From assembly GCF_000765145.1 (NCBI RefSeq), contig NZ_JMGA01000026.1, positions 1 to 44,798 of the forward strand: a DNA stretch of 44,798 nucleotides, in the 5' to 3' direction. The position numbers were made by a program, and so were the translations under genes. This document shows, in pieces, positions 24,699 through 32,567 of this stretch. Source of the DNA: Desulfosporosinus sp. HMP52 (GTDB lineage: Bacteria; Bacillota; Desulfitobacteriia; Desulfitobacteriales; Desulfitobacteriaceae). The notes beneath the pieces are model-generated. The model was not told the origin of the DNA, ran no database searches, and saw only the letters and a list, made by a program, of their open reading frames with translations. The first letter of the stretch is position 1. Each line of letters begins with the position of its first letter.

Positions 24699-25682
24699 CT
24701 ATTTTCCATAGAGAATCAATAACATTCCATCCCGCCAAAATCTTTGCACCGGGTATTCTCGCATATATCCGCTCCCGCCGTGAACCTGCAAGGTAATGTC
24801 AGTTACCTGCTGTAAATAATCGAACCCCACTTGTTGGATTGCTTTTCCCTCTCCTGTAATCTTGTTTCCCCGGGAGAAGTACTCGGTTAATTCTGCGAAG
24901 GCAATGCTCACCGCTTGATATTTGCTGTAGGCATCCGCCAAATAGTGTTTGATCACTTGAAAATCCCAAATTTTTTGGCCGAATTGTGTTCTCTCTTTGA
25001 CGAACTTATAGCCTGCCTTCAGGGTCATGTCCATCAGCCCCAGGGCACAAGCAATGGTCAGAAAGCGTTCAAGATCCTGCACGGTCTGGAAACCTTGTTT
25101 GCTTAGCTTCCCCAGGTAGATACTGCCTTGGAGCTGCTCCCCCTCTCTGGCCCATCGAATCTCTTTCAGACCGGACCACCCAAATCTCTCCACAGACTGG
25201 CTGCCTTCAGGAAGCGTTGATTGAAGGAAAACTCTAAAACCCTTATCTTCATCTCTATCGAGAATAAAATACTTCTCGTCCGGTGAACAGAAGGATAGAG
25301 GGTAGATCCTATCGCCGGAGGAAAGATTATGCCACGGCCAGTTTACATAGGTCTCGCCCTTTACGATACTCGCTGCCAACCTATCCTTTGCTTCACTGAA
25401 ACCTTCAAGTTCATCCAGCACCGTCAGATTTACGGCAAGCTGCCAAAGAATGGCCAGGGCTAAGGAAAGATGGCTGCTTTTCGTAAAGATTTGTGCCATA
25501 TTCTTAAGGAGCAGGGGCTTATCAACCTCCTCCAGCCTGATCACCTCTGTAAAGCCCAGCTCAGCTAACTTCTTATACGCACTCTGAAAGTAGTCCCAGG
25601 AAATTTCCGTTTGCTCAGTTAATTGCATTTCGCTTTTTACAAAGCGCTCCAATGTCTCCTGATAGATTGACGCTTCACTCAT
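24699..25682 (-). CDS. Short, divergent acyl-CoA dehydrogenase-like subunit
   Basis: 327 residues against about 380 for the family. The C-terminal helical domain is recognisable (RTQFGQKIWDFQVIKHYLAD, about 230-250; LQVHGGSGYMREYPVQRFWRD near the end), but the protein stops at LILYGK, before the segment that normally carries the flavin-side GTxE motif, and the N-terminal and beta domains are poorly conserved. It directly follows a complete acyl-CoA dehydrogenase gene (15-base gap). Paired catalytic/non-catalytic ACAD subunits are known from heteromeric sterol-degrading dehydrogenases. A structural partner role is inferred. Confidence 0.75.
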   Translation of the reverse strand: MSEASIYQETLERFVKSEMQLTEQTEISWDYFQSAYKKLAELGFTEVIRLEEVDKPLLLKNMAQIFTKSSHLSLALAILWQLAVNLTVLDELEGFSEAKDRLAASIVKGETYVNWPWHNLSSGDRIYPLSFCSPDEKYFILDRDEDKGFRVFLQSTLPEGSQSVERFGWSGLKEIRWAREGEQLQGSIYLGKLSKQGFQTVQDLERFLTIACALGLMDMTLKAGYKFVKERTQFGQKIWDFQVIKHYLADAYSKYQAVSIAFAELTEYFSRGNKITGEGKAIQQVGFDYLQQVTDITLQVHGGSGYMREYPVQRFWRDGMLLILYGK

Positions 25683-25696
25683 GGTTCCGCCCTCCT

Positions 25697-26845
25697 TTAG
25701 GCTAAATTAAGATCTTTGGCGATCACTTCTAACATGATTTCATCCGTACCTCCGCCAATTCGATACACGCGGGAGTCACGCCAAATTCGTTCGAAGGGAT
25801 TGTCCTTTTTTACACCCAAAGGTCCTGCCAAAAGGAGCAATTGTTCAGCAACCTGGTAGGCCAATCTTGCGCAGTAATATTTAGCAATAGAGACGAGCTG
25901 GGTATCATATTGGCCATGGATAAATTTCTTGACAAGGCCATAATTAAACAGTTTGGCAGTCTCAACCCTCGCCTTTAGCTGCTTAATCTCTTGAGCGGCC
26001 TTCTCCGCGATGCTCTTCCAGGCGGGATCTTCTCTGGCTAGTTCATCCCACCTTTCCAATAAGTAACCGGCATACCCCATGGCCCCTGCCGCCCCAATCA
26101 GTCGTTCTCCCTGAAGTTCCCACATGATTTCATAAAAGCCTTTACCCTCTTGTCCTAACAAATTTTCTTCAGGCACCTCTACATCTTCAAAAGTAAGCAG
26201 AGCCGTATCCGAAGAACACATTCCTAATTTGTTAAGTTTCTTGCTCACAGTTACTCCCGGTGAGTCCAGATCTACAATAATCAGGGAAACTCCCTTAAAA
26301 CCCGGTCCGGGATTTGTTCTGGTCACTAAAACGATGTAGTCTGCCGAGGGACCATTGGTGATAAAGGTTTTACTCCCATTAATCACCCATTTACCATTTT
26401 TCTTAACCCCTCTGGTCTTGATTGAGGCGACATCAGAACCGTGATCCGGCTCAGTTATTCCGATGGCACCTAATTTTTCCCCTTGGATCGCCTTCGTAAA
26501 ATAGTTTGCTATCTGGGCCGGTGTGCCAAACTGCAGAATAGGCGGGTTGGCCATATCTGTCTGAACAGCTATTCCTAAAGGGAATCCTCCCGCTCCACAT
26601 CGTGCTAATTCTTCCATTAGAATAATGTTCATAAAATAATCTCCGCCGTATCCTCCCACTTCTTTGGGGTAACGCAGACCAAGAAAACCCCTCTTTCCCA
26701 TTTCCCGCAGGACTTCTTTAGGAGCGCAGCCCTTTTCCTCCCAGTCGTTAATAAAGGGAGAGATGCATTGGGCCACAAAGACTCTAATTTCTTCGCGCAA
26801 CCTCTCATGTTCTTGGGAAAAGTAGGAATTTAAAACATCCTTCAT
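25697..26845 (-). CDS. Acyl-CoA dehydrogenase
   Basis: 382 residues, complete: N-terminal helices, FAD/substrate beta domain (GAIGITEPDHGSDVASIKT, about 132-150; WVINGSKTFITNGPSADY) and C-terminal helices. The usual YEGT catalytic Glu near the C-terminus is replaced (YRIGGGTDEIM). As in isovaleryl- and long-chain acyl-CoA dehydrogenases, the base may instead be the Glu in LQGERLIGAAG, which argues for a branched or long substrate. It introduces the 2,3-double bond and passes electrons to ETF. It lies in the operon after the biotin carrier (15-base gap) with GAGGTGGAG before ATG. Confidence 0.9.
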   Translation of the reverse strand: MKDVLNSYFSQEHERLREEIRVFVAQCISPFINDWEEKGCAPKEVLREMGKRGFLGLRYPKEVGGYGGDYFMNIILMEELARCGAGGFPLGIAVQTDMANPPILQFGTPAQIANYFTKAIQGEKLGAIGITEPDHGSDVASIKTRGVKKNGKWVINGSKTFITNGPSADYIVLVTRTNPGPGFKGVSLIIVDLDSPGVTVSKKLNKLGMCSSDTALLTFEDVEVPEENLLGQEGKGFYEIMWELQGERLIGAAGAMGYAGYLLERWDELAREDPAWKSIAEKAAQEIKQLKARVETAKLFNYGLVKKFIHGQYDTQLVSIAKYYCARLAYQVAEQLLLLAGPLGVKKDNPFERIWRDSRVYRIGGGTDEIMLEVIAKDLNLA

Positions 26846-26860
26846 AACTCCACCTCGCTT

Positions 26861-27064
26861 TTATTCAAACAACAACTGACCCTCTTGAACAAAATCTTCT
26901 ACTTGGCAGACTACTTTCATGATAAGCCCAGGAGCTTCCGCCTTGACGTCAATCAACATCTTCATGGATTCAATAACCGCCACCACATCTCCGGCTTTTA
27001 CCAGATCACCTTCTTTGACCCGTATGTCGTTAATGATACCACTCATATTCGCCAGGATTTTCAT
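26861..27064 (-). CDS. Free-standing biotin carrier protein
   Basis: A 67-residue biotinyl domain with the biotinylation motif ESMKM (K35) flanked by the paired glycine-containing strands (VKEGDLVKAGDVVAVI and VEDFVQEGQLLFE). It has no N-terminal extension, unlike AccB (about 150 residues), so it is the minimal carrier seen in Na+-pump decarboxylases and in some catabolic acyl-CoA carboxylases. It shuttles carboxyl groups between AccC (21740) and the carboxyltransferase (27896). AAGGAGG precedes the ATG. Confidence 0.9.
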   Translation of the reverse strand: MKILANMSGIINDIRVKEGDLVKAGDVVAVIESMKMLIDVKAEAPGLIMKVVCQVEDFVQEGQLLFE

Positions 27065-27097
27065 GGTTTCTACCTCCTTGAATTTGCTTATCCACCC

Positions 27098-27883
27098 TTA
27101 GACTCCCGTAAAGTTTGCCGGTCGTTTTTCCATAAATGAGCTGATCCCTTCTTTTAAGTCCTGACTTGTAAAAGAAATGATTCGGTAAACCCCCATGATT
27201 TCCATCATCTTCTCCAGGTCAGCCTCTCTGTTTAAGTTATGAATCTTTAACCCCAGATCCATGGTTAATGGACTTAAACGAGCATAGCGCCTGCCAAACT
27301 CCCAGAGAGTGCGTTCCAGGGTTTCTCCAGGTACGACCTTATTGACTAAGCCGAACTCTAACGCTTGCGCGGCAGTAAACTTTTCTGCTGTTAACATGAG
27401 TTCTAAGGCTTTCTTACTGCCCACAGCTTCCTTAATCATGGGATAAATTACGAAGGGAGCCAGGCCCAGGTTAATTTCTGTAAGTCCAAAAACCGCTTCA
27501 TCAGAGGCCACCGCCAGATGCCCGGCAGCTACTAATCCTACTCCCCCTCCGAAAGCAGCTCCATTGACTCCGATGATCAATGGTTTATGCAATTCATGGA
27601 TACTCTTGAAGATTTCCAAGTTCTTTCGCAAACGCACATAATGTTGGGCGGGAGAAAGCTCTATGTCCTTCTCAAAAGCCTTTAAATTCCCTCCGGCCGA
27701 AAAGGTATCCCCCATAGCCGATAACAAAATAACTTTAACCTCATCCCGTTCATTTAAGCTTCTTAAGAGTGCGGCCAGTTCCTCGGCTAACTCGTCACTT
27801 AAACTATTTTTCCGCTGGGGATTGTTAAGCTTCAAAAAGACAATCCCCTCTTTTTCTTCATATAGTAGGTTGTCACACCTCAT
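27098..27883 (-). CDS. Enoyl-CoA hydratase/isomerase (crotonase family)
   Basis: 261 residues. The oxyanion-hole segments are present: LSAMGDTFSAGGNLKAF (about 52-68) and GVNGAAFGGGVGLVAAG (about 103-120), with FGLTEINLGL carrying the Glu typical of hydratases. It would hydrate the unsaturated product made by the dehydrogenase/carboxylase, as LiuC or AtuE do with 3-methylglutaconyl-CoA or the carboxygeranyl-CoA product. It lies between the carboxyltransferase (12-base gap) and the biotin carrier, with GAGGTGAGG before the ATG. Confidence 0.88.
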   Translation of the reverse strand: MRCDNLLYEEKEGIVFLKLNNPQRKNSLSDELAEELAALLRSLNERDEVKVILLSAMGDTFSAGGNLKAFEKDIELSPAQHYVRLRKNLEIFKSIHELHKPLIIGVNGAAFGGGVGLVAAGHLAVASDEAVFGLTEINLGLAPFVIYPMIKEAVGSKKALELMLTAEKFTAAQALEFGLVNKVVPGETLERTLWEFGRRYARLSPLTMDLGLKIHNLNREADLEKMMEIMGVYRIISFTSQDLKEGISSFMEKRPANFTGV

Positions 27884-27895
27884 ATCCTCACCTCT

Positions 27896-29425
27896 TTACA
27901 CCGGATGAATGGGATTGTTCTTCTTTGGCCATACTCGTTCTTTGCCCCCATAGGCTTCTAAACGATAAGACAGTTCTTCCCTAATCCCTTCGAAACCAAT
28001 GATTTGATCCACAATCAGCTCGGAGGCCAAATCATAAATGTTGATATTGTCCGCATATTCTTCCTTCTTCTTATTCACATAGGCCAGTCTGGCCTCCCCT
28101 TCCAACTCGGCAATTTTGTTGGAATAGACAGCTTTAACCGCGGCTTCCGGACCCATTACCGCAATGAGAGCTGACGGGAGGGCCAGCACAGAATCTGTCC
28201 CAAAGGCGGGCCCGGCCATAGCATACAGACCCGCTCCATAGCATTTGCGCACAATAAGGGTGAGTTTAGGAACCGTCGCTTCAGAAACTGCTGAAATCAT
28301 CTTGGCTCCATGCCGGATGATTCCCGCCCGCTCCACCTGAGACCCCACCATATATCCCGGTATATCCGCCAGAAAAACCAAGGGAATATTGTAAGCATTA
28401 CATAACCAAATAAACCTGGCTCCCTTATCCGAGGAATCTACAAATAATGTCCCTCCTTTAACCTTTGACTGGTTGGCAACAATCCCGGTCACCTCTCCCT
28501 TGATTCTGGCCCATCCTGTAATGAGCTCTTGGGCAAACAAAGCTTTATACTCCAAAAAGCTGCCCTCGTCCACAATCCTCTCGATTAATTCCTGCATATC
28601 AAAAGGTTGATTCTGGTTATGGGGAATTATTTCTGAGACGGGTCTACCCTGACTGGGTTCCTCAGCACCGGACCTCGCCGGTTTTTCCAGGTAACTTTGA
28701 GGCAAATAAGCAAAATACTTCTTACATAGTTCAATGGCCTGAGTGTCATCTTTAGCCAGAACATCCCCAAGCCCGCTCACCGTGCAATGCATGCGCGCTC
28801 CTCCAAGTTCCTCCAGAGACACCTTTTCCCCGATAACTGCTTCCACCATCCGCGGAGATCCTAAAAAGGCACTGGCTTTTCCTTCCACCATGATTACTAA
28901 ATCACTGAAAGCCGGGACATAAGCGGCACCCGCCGGAGAAGCTCCAAAAAGAATCGTGATTTGCGGAATAATCCCAGATAATTTCACCTGATTGTAAAAA
29001 ACTTTGCCTCCGTGATTTCGGCCGGGGAATACTAATTTTTGATCAGTAATTCTAGCTCCCGCTGAATCAATGAGGTAAATAATCGGGAGCTTCATAGCCA
29101 GGGCTTTCTCCTGGAGAAGCAGGATTTTTTGTACAGCCTTTGCCCCCCATGACCCAGCCTTGACCGTAAAGTCTGCGGCAGAGAAACAAACCTGCCTGCC
29201 GTTGATCCTGGCCATTCCTACGATATTAGCATCTTCCGGAAGCTCAGGATCCAGGCAGTTACTAAAGGTCCCTTCTTCGACAATCGATCCCTCATCAAAG
29301 AGTAACTTTAGCCGGTCACGGACAAAGAGCTTGTTTTCTTCTTTGAGTTTCAGATGATACTTTTCCGGTCCTCCTTTATGAATTCTCTCCACTTCCTTTA
29401 AATATTTGGCCTGTCTTTCATCCAT
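27896..29425 (-). CDS. Acyl-CoA carboxylase, carboxyltransferase subunit
   Basis: 509 residues from the ATG at 29425 (MDERQAKYLKEVERIHKGG) with GAGGAG ahead; the longer frame starts in the spacer. Both crotonase-like halves are present: N-half with IDSAGARITDQ, FGASPAGAAYVPAFSD and ARMHCTVSGLGD; C-half with PLVFLADIPGYMVGSQVERAGIIRHGAKM and VVTKAV-like VMGPEAAVKAVY. It moves the carboxyl group from biotin to an acyl-CoA. The AGARI motif and overall pattern are closer to methylcrotonyl-/geranyl-CoA carboxylase beta subunits than to the propionyl type, which fits the AtuA genes beside it. Confidence 0.88.
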   Translation of the reverse strand: MDERQAKYLKEVERIHKGGPEKYHLKLKEENKLFVRDRLKLLFDEGSIVEEGTFSNCLDPELPEDANIVGMARINGRQVCFSAADFTVKAGSWGAKAVQKILLLQEKALAMKLPIIYLIDSAGARITDQKLVFPGRNHGGKVFYNQVKLSGIIPQITILFGASPAGAAYVPAFSDLVIMVEGKASAFLGSPRMVEAVIGEKVSLEELGGARMHCTVSGLGDVLAKDDTQAIELCKKYFAYLPQSYLEKPARSGAEEPSQGRPVSEIIPHNQNQPFDMQELIERIVDEGSFLEYKALFAQELITGWARIKGEVTGIVANQSKVKGGTLFVDSSDKGARFIWLCNAYNIPLVFLADIPGYMVGSQVERAGIIRHGAKMISAVSEATVPKLTLIVRKCYGAGLYAMAGPAFGTDSVLALPSALIAVMGPEAAVKAVYSNKIAELEGEARLAYVNKKKEEYADNINIYDLASELIVDQIIGFEGIREELSYRLEAYGGKERVWPKKNNPIHPV

Positions 29426-29513
29426 GGTTATCTCCTCGTTTCTTATAAGGTCTTGGTGCCGCGCCAGAGGCATGGCAGGCTACTCTGAAAAATCTAACGA
29501 CCTCAGAGGTCCC

Positions 29514-29873
29514 TCAGGAGTGAGGATACCTGAAGCACTTGGCCCCCTGCAAAATATGATCCGGAACATCTATCTTCATCCGCAAAAGATTAGAGCCAAA
29601 GCATTTTCCCAGATTATCACTGCGTAATGATTGAGATGCGCCCCCAGCTAAAGCCCCGTCGATTAAAAACTTAAGAGCTAACACATTCTCCATTTCAAAT
29701 CTTTGTACCGGCCCCGCGGCCATAGGTTTAAAGTGTTCAAAAACCTTTTCCGCGGTGATTTCCACTTTAAACACTTCAAACATTTCTTTATTCTGAGCAA
29801 ATAGGGATATATCGCTGCAATCACCCTTGTCGCCCGATCGCACTTGGGCTATTTCGCAAAGTTGAACAATCAT
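29514..29873 (-). CDS. AtuA C-terminal-domain protein
   Basis: 119 residues, MIVQLCEIAQVRSGDKGDCSDISLFA..., a stand-alone version of the small ferredoxin-like domain that ends many AtuA proteins (ARSGDKGD is the signature). It lies two bases after the main AtuA gene, so the two products are probably made together and form one enzyme split into two chains. The catalytic role of AtuA in acyclic terpene use is still unclear, although it is required for citronellol/geraniol growth in Pseudomonas. Confidence 0.8.
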   Translation of the reverse strand: MIVQLCEIAQVRSGDKGDCSDISLFAQNKEMFEVFKVEITAEKVFEHFKPMAAGPVQRFEMENVLALKFLIDGALAGGASQSLRSDNLGKCFGSNLLRMKIDVPDHILQGAKCFRYPHS

Positions 29874-29875
29874 TC

Positions 29876-31231
29876 TTACACCTCCTCGACGGATATTTTA
29901 ACGAGAGGTTCAATTTCCTCTCTCGGAATCAAGGCAGTTTTTTGACCAATTAATTCCCTTATTGAATGCATCCCACCCAGGCCGCTGGCATGGGGTGGTC
30001 CGTTTAGGGCCAGAGCAGGAAATTCTCTGCCTATCTTAGCTGCCTCGTCTTTACTACTTGTGCGGACAGCAACCCTAAGCATGACCTCATTGGTTTCATA
30101 CTCCGGTTCTGGGGCCAGAGGGCCATGAATGGAGTTAAGTCCGATATATTCGCTGTGTATTTCTTCATAGTTAATACCCTGCATGTCAATTCGTTGTCGC
30201 AGGATTTCTTCGGCTTTGCGAGCTTTTGGCAGAGCATCAGGCCATGAGTAAGTAATACTCCCCTCTCCAACAAATCCAGCAGTATAACCTAAGATGGCTT
30301 TGAGGGTTGGGGGCTTAGGTTTTCCCGTGGCTCCGCTTACTTTGACCTGGTCAGTTCCTACATTCTCTAATTTAACTGTGGAGAAATCGACGATCCCATC
30401 AGGGGTAAGGTAACATGTAGGATCGTGGATCTCATAGAGAAGCTGCTCTTTTACCGTATCAACACTTACCATCCCCCCGGTATTTCTAGGTTTGCTGAAA
30501 ATAAATTCTCCGTTTTCATAGATTTCAGAAACAGGATAGCCGAGGTTTCCCAGCTTATCGACCTTCCACCACTCACCGCTAAAATTTCCACCTGTCGCCT
30601 GTCCGGAGCATTCCATAAGATGTCCTAGGACAATTCCTTGGGCAATTTTATCCCAGTCATCTTCCTGCCAGCCTAATTCATACATTGCCGGGCCAAGAAA
30701 TTGTCCGCTATCCGTAGTTCTGCCGGTTATGACAATATCAGCACCCGTTGACAAGGCTTTAGCAATTTCCTTTCCGCCCAGGTAAACATTAGCAAAGAGA
30801 ACCTTATCCCATAAGCCGCCATGTTCCGCGCCTATATCTCCTAAATATCCCTTGTCACCAAACTCTTTAAGACGATCCAGGATATTGTCCCCTTCGACTA
30901 CAGCAATCTTCAGATCCGACAGACCCAATTTTTTAGCAATCCCCTTGACAGCTTCCATGGCCCCCAGGGGGTTAATACCCCCGCAGTTGCTGATGATCTT
31001 AATTCCTTTTTCTTTACAGATGGGCAGCAAACTAGTCATTAAGGGAAAAACATCTTTGGTGTACCCGTCCTTGGGGTTCTTATTCTTTGCCTTTTGCAGG
31101 ATCGCCATGGTCAACTCGGCTAAGGAATCACCACAGATATATTTGACATCTCCATATCGTGCAACATCAACGGCGGAAGTAAATATATCCCCCCAAAAAC
31201 CAACCGAAGCCCCAATCCTAACTGACTTCAT
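29876..31231 (-). CDS. AtuA family (DUF1446) acyclic terpene utilization protein
   Basis: About 451 residues from MKSVRIGASVGFWGD; the ATG at 31231 is favoured over 31243 because GGAG lies six bases upstream. Conserved DUF1446 elements include YICGDSLAELTMAIL, ISNCGGINPLGAMEAV, GADIVITGRTTDSG and FSGEWWKVDKLGNLGYPVSEI. First gene of the ten-gene operon, about 90 bases downstream of a sigma-54 promoter. Known members act with geranyl-CoA carboxylase and citronellyl-CoA dehydrogenase. Here a branched or isoprenoid acid is the natural guess for the substrate, but DUF1446 also occurs in other acyl-CoA clusters. Confidence 0.85.
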   Translation of the reverse strand: MKSVRIGASVGFWGDIFTSAVDVARYGDVKYICGDSLAELTMAILQKAKNKNPKDGYTKDVFPLMTSLLPICKEKGIKIISNCGGINPLGAMEAVKGIAKKLGLSDLKIAVVEGDNILDRLKEFGDKGYLGDIGAEHGGLWDKVLFANVYLGGKEIAKALSTGADIVITGRTTDSGQFLGPAMYELGWQEDDWDKIAQGIVLGHLMECSGQATGGNFSGEWWKVDKLGNLGYPVSEIYENGEFIFSKPRNTGGMVSVDTVKEQLLYEIHDPTCYLTPDGIVDFSTVKLENVGTDQVKVSGATGKPKPPTLKAILGYTAGFVGEGSITYSWPDALPKARKAEEILRQRIDMQGINYEEIHSEYIGLNSIHGPLAPEPEYETNEVMLRVAVRTSSKDEAAKIGREFPALALNGPPHASGLGGMHSIRELIGQKTALIPREEIEPLVKISVEEV

Positions 31232-31320
31232 AATCAACTCCATCCTTTCACCCGATTAACCAATTCTGAGTTAGAAATTAATTTTGCTTAAGCTTAATGC
31301 TTGTTATGCCAATCTATTTA

Positions 31321-31336
31321 TGCAATTAATATGCCA
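31321..31336 (-). promoter_or_regulatory. Sigma-54 (-24/-12) promoter of the Atu-like operon
   Basis: Minus strand: TGGCATATTAATTGCA. The GG and GC dinucleotides are 12 bases apart, matching TGGCAY-N5-TTGCA. It forms one arm of an imperfect 41-base palindrome (31324-31365). Confidence 0.8.
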
Positions 31337-31408
31337 GAATAGTATGACTATTATGGCATATTAATTGGCCTTTAATCTCACTTTAACCCAGGCTGACCCC
31401 CCTACCCC

Positions 31409-31436
31409 TTTACATTTGTAAATTAACAACTGTAAA
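31409..31436. promoter_or_regulatory. Possible enhancer site for the sigma-54 activator
   Basis: The palindrome TTTACATTTGTAAA (31409-31422) and a third half-site TGTAAA (31431-31436) lie about 75-100 bases upstream of the -24/-12 promoter, the usual distance for activator binding. Which protein binds is not known. Confidence 0.4.
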
Positions 31437-31441
31437 TAGCG

Positions 31442-32281
31442 TTAAGTAGGTGGTGTTAACCACTGTCCCTGATTTTTATATCTGTTGCGAACGAGTTCCA
31501 ACTCTTTGCGCCGTGCACCAAACTCCTGAGCCTTCTCCGGAAGCCACTTTTGAAAATGTCGTTTAAGTTCTTCGTATCCAAGCCTCGCTCCACTAGGTCC
31601 ATATTCCCAGCTTAGACCAGAATCATTAATGATAAGGTTTGCTTCTTGACCACAAATTGGACAAACAGACAGGTCAGGCTTGGGAAACTTCCAAAGATCC
31701 GACCAGCAGGTTGGACACTGACCATTTTCTGCTCCACGTTTTTCCCCAAACAGAGCTTTCCCTAATTGCCGAATACGAGGAAGGGCACCAGCTGCCTCCA
31801 CAGCCTCGCCGGGCAAGGCACCAATAAACATATGAGCATCCTTTACATCTAAACCAATACTGCGAGTCATCATGACAAGTGCGGACATGGTATACCCTTC
31901 CCACTCTTTTATCCCGGCGGTACCAATAATCACGCAAGGTTTTCCCCAGAAATCGTCTAACAATTGAGCCAAAGCAATGGTTCGATCACTTAATAATTTA
32001 GTAATAGCGGCCGGCCCCAAGACATAGCAGGGGGAAGAGACAATGACTCCATCTGCTGCTTTAATTTTATCCGCCAAATAATACAAATCATCTCCCAAAG
32101 GGCATAATTTTTCCGGGTTAAGACAAGCATAGCAACCTTTACAGGGTTCCAGTTTTAAGTCAGGAAGCCTGATCAACTCCAGCTGATAGTTTTCTTCAAC
32201 TGCCTTACAGGCTTCCTTCAAAAGGATCTCTCCATTAGCAATTTTTCGACGGGAAGCTATGATCCCTAAAATCTTCTTCAT
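31442..32281 (-). CDS. Iron-sulfur flavoprotein with C-terminal zinc ribbon
   Basis: 279 residues. A flavodoxin-like/NADPH-dependent FMN reductase fold starts KKILGIIASRRKIANGEILL and carries the compact cluster motif CKGCYACLNPEKLC (C47, C50, C53, C60) of the Methanosarcina iron-sulfur flavoprotein family; SPCYVLGPAAITKLLSDR is the typical FMN-side loop. Unusually, a zinc-ribbon-like segment (CPTCWSDLWKF...CPICGQ, about 183-205) and a helical tail follow. It has its own sigma-54 promoter and lies between the operon and its activator, so it may carry electrons for the acyl-CoA dehydrogenases; that is inference. Confidence 0.82.
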   Translation of the reverse strand: MKKILGIIASRRKIANGEILLKEACKAVEENYQLELIRLPDLKLEPCKGCYACLNPEKLCPLGDDLYYLADKIKAADGVIVSSPCYVLGPAAITKLLSDRTIALAQLLDDFWGKPCVIIGTAGIKEWEGYTMSALVMMTRSIGLDVKDAHMFIGALPGEAVEAAGALPRIRQLGKALFGEKRGAENGQCPTCWSDLWKFPKPDLSVCPICGQEANLIINDSGLSWEYGPSGARLGYEELKRHFQKWLPEKAQEFGARRKELELVRNRYKNQGQWLTPPT

Positions 32282-32366
32282 GGACTCTCTCCTTTACTTA
32301 ATTTACTTCCTGCTTACAAGCAGACATCTACTAGGGGAAGACTCACTACTTGTGCCTTTTAAGATA

Positions 32367-32383
32367 TGCAAATTCAATACCAA
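32367..32383 (-). promoter_or_regulatory. Sigma-54 promoter of the iron-sulfur flavoprotein gene
   Basis: Minus strand: TTGGTATTGAATTTGCA, with GG and GC 12 bases apart. The -12 element TTTGCA is consensus and the -24 element is TGGTAT. It lies about 85 bases before the ATG at 32281. Confidence 0.7.
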
Positions 32384-32448
32384 GTGGTAAGTTCTGTCAT
32401 CTTACCTGCTCTGGCGCAGCTAATCTCCTGAAAAGACTATAACACAAA

Positions 32449-32479
32449 TATTGTCTTAAAACCGAATATTCAGACAATA
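32449..32479. promoter_or_regulatory. Inverted repeat upstream of the sigma-54 promoter
   Basis: TATTGTCT (32449-32456) and AGACAATA (32472-32479) form an 8-bp inverted repeat separated by 15 bases, about 70-100 bases upstream of the flavoprotein -24/-12 site and also just ahead of the activator gene. It is a candidate enhancer and autoregulatory site. Confidence 0.5.
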
Positions 32480-32567
32480 ACCTTGTCTTCTTAACCTTTT
32501 TGCGTTAGAGTATATTTGACAAAGGACTTGCTGCTCAGCCCAAACTTGTAGAAGCAACAGGAACGGG

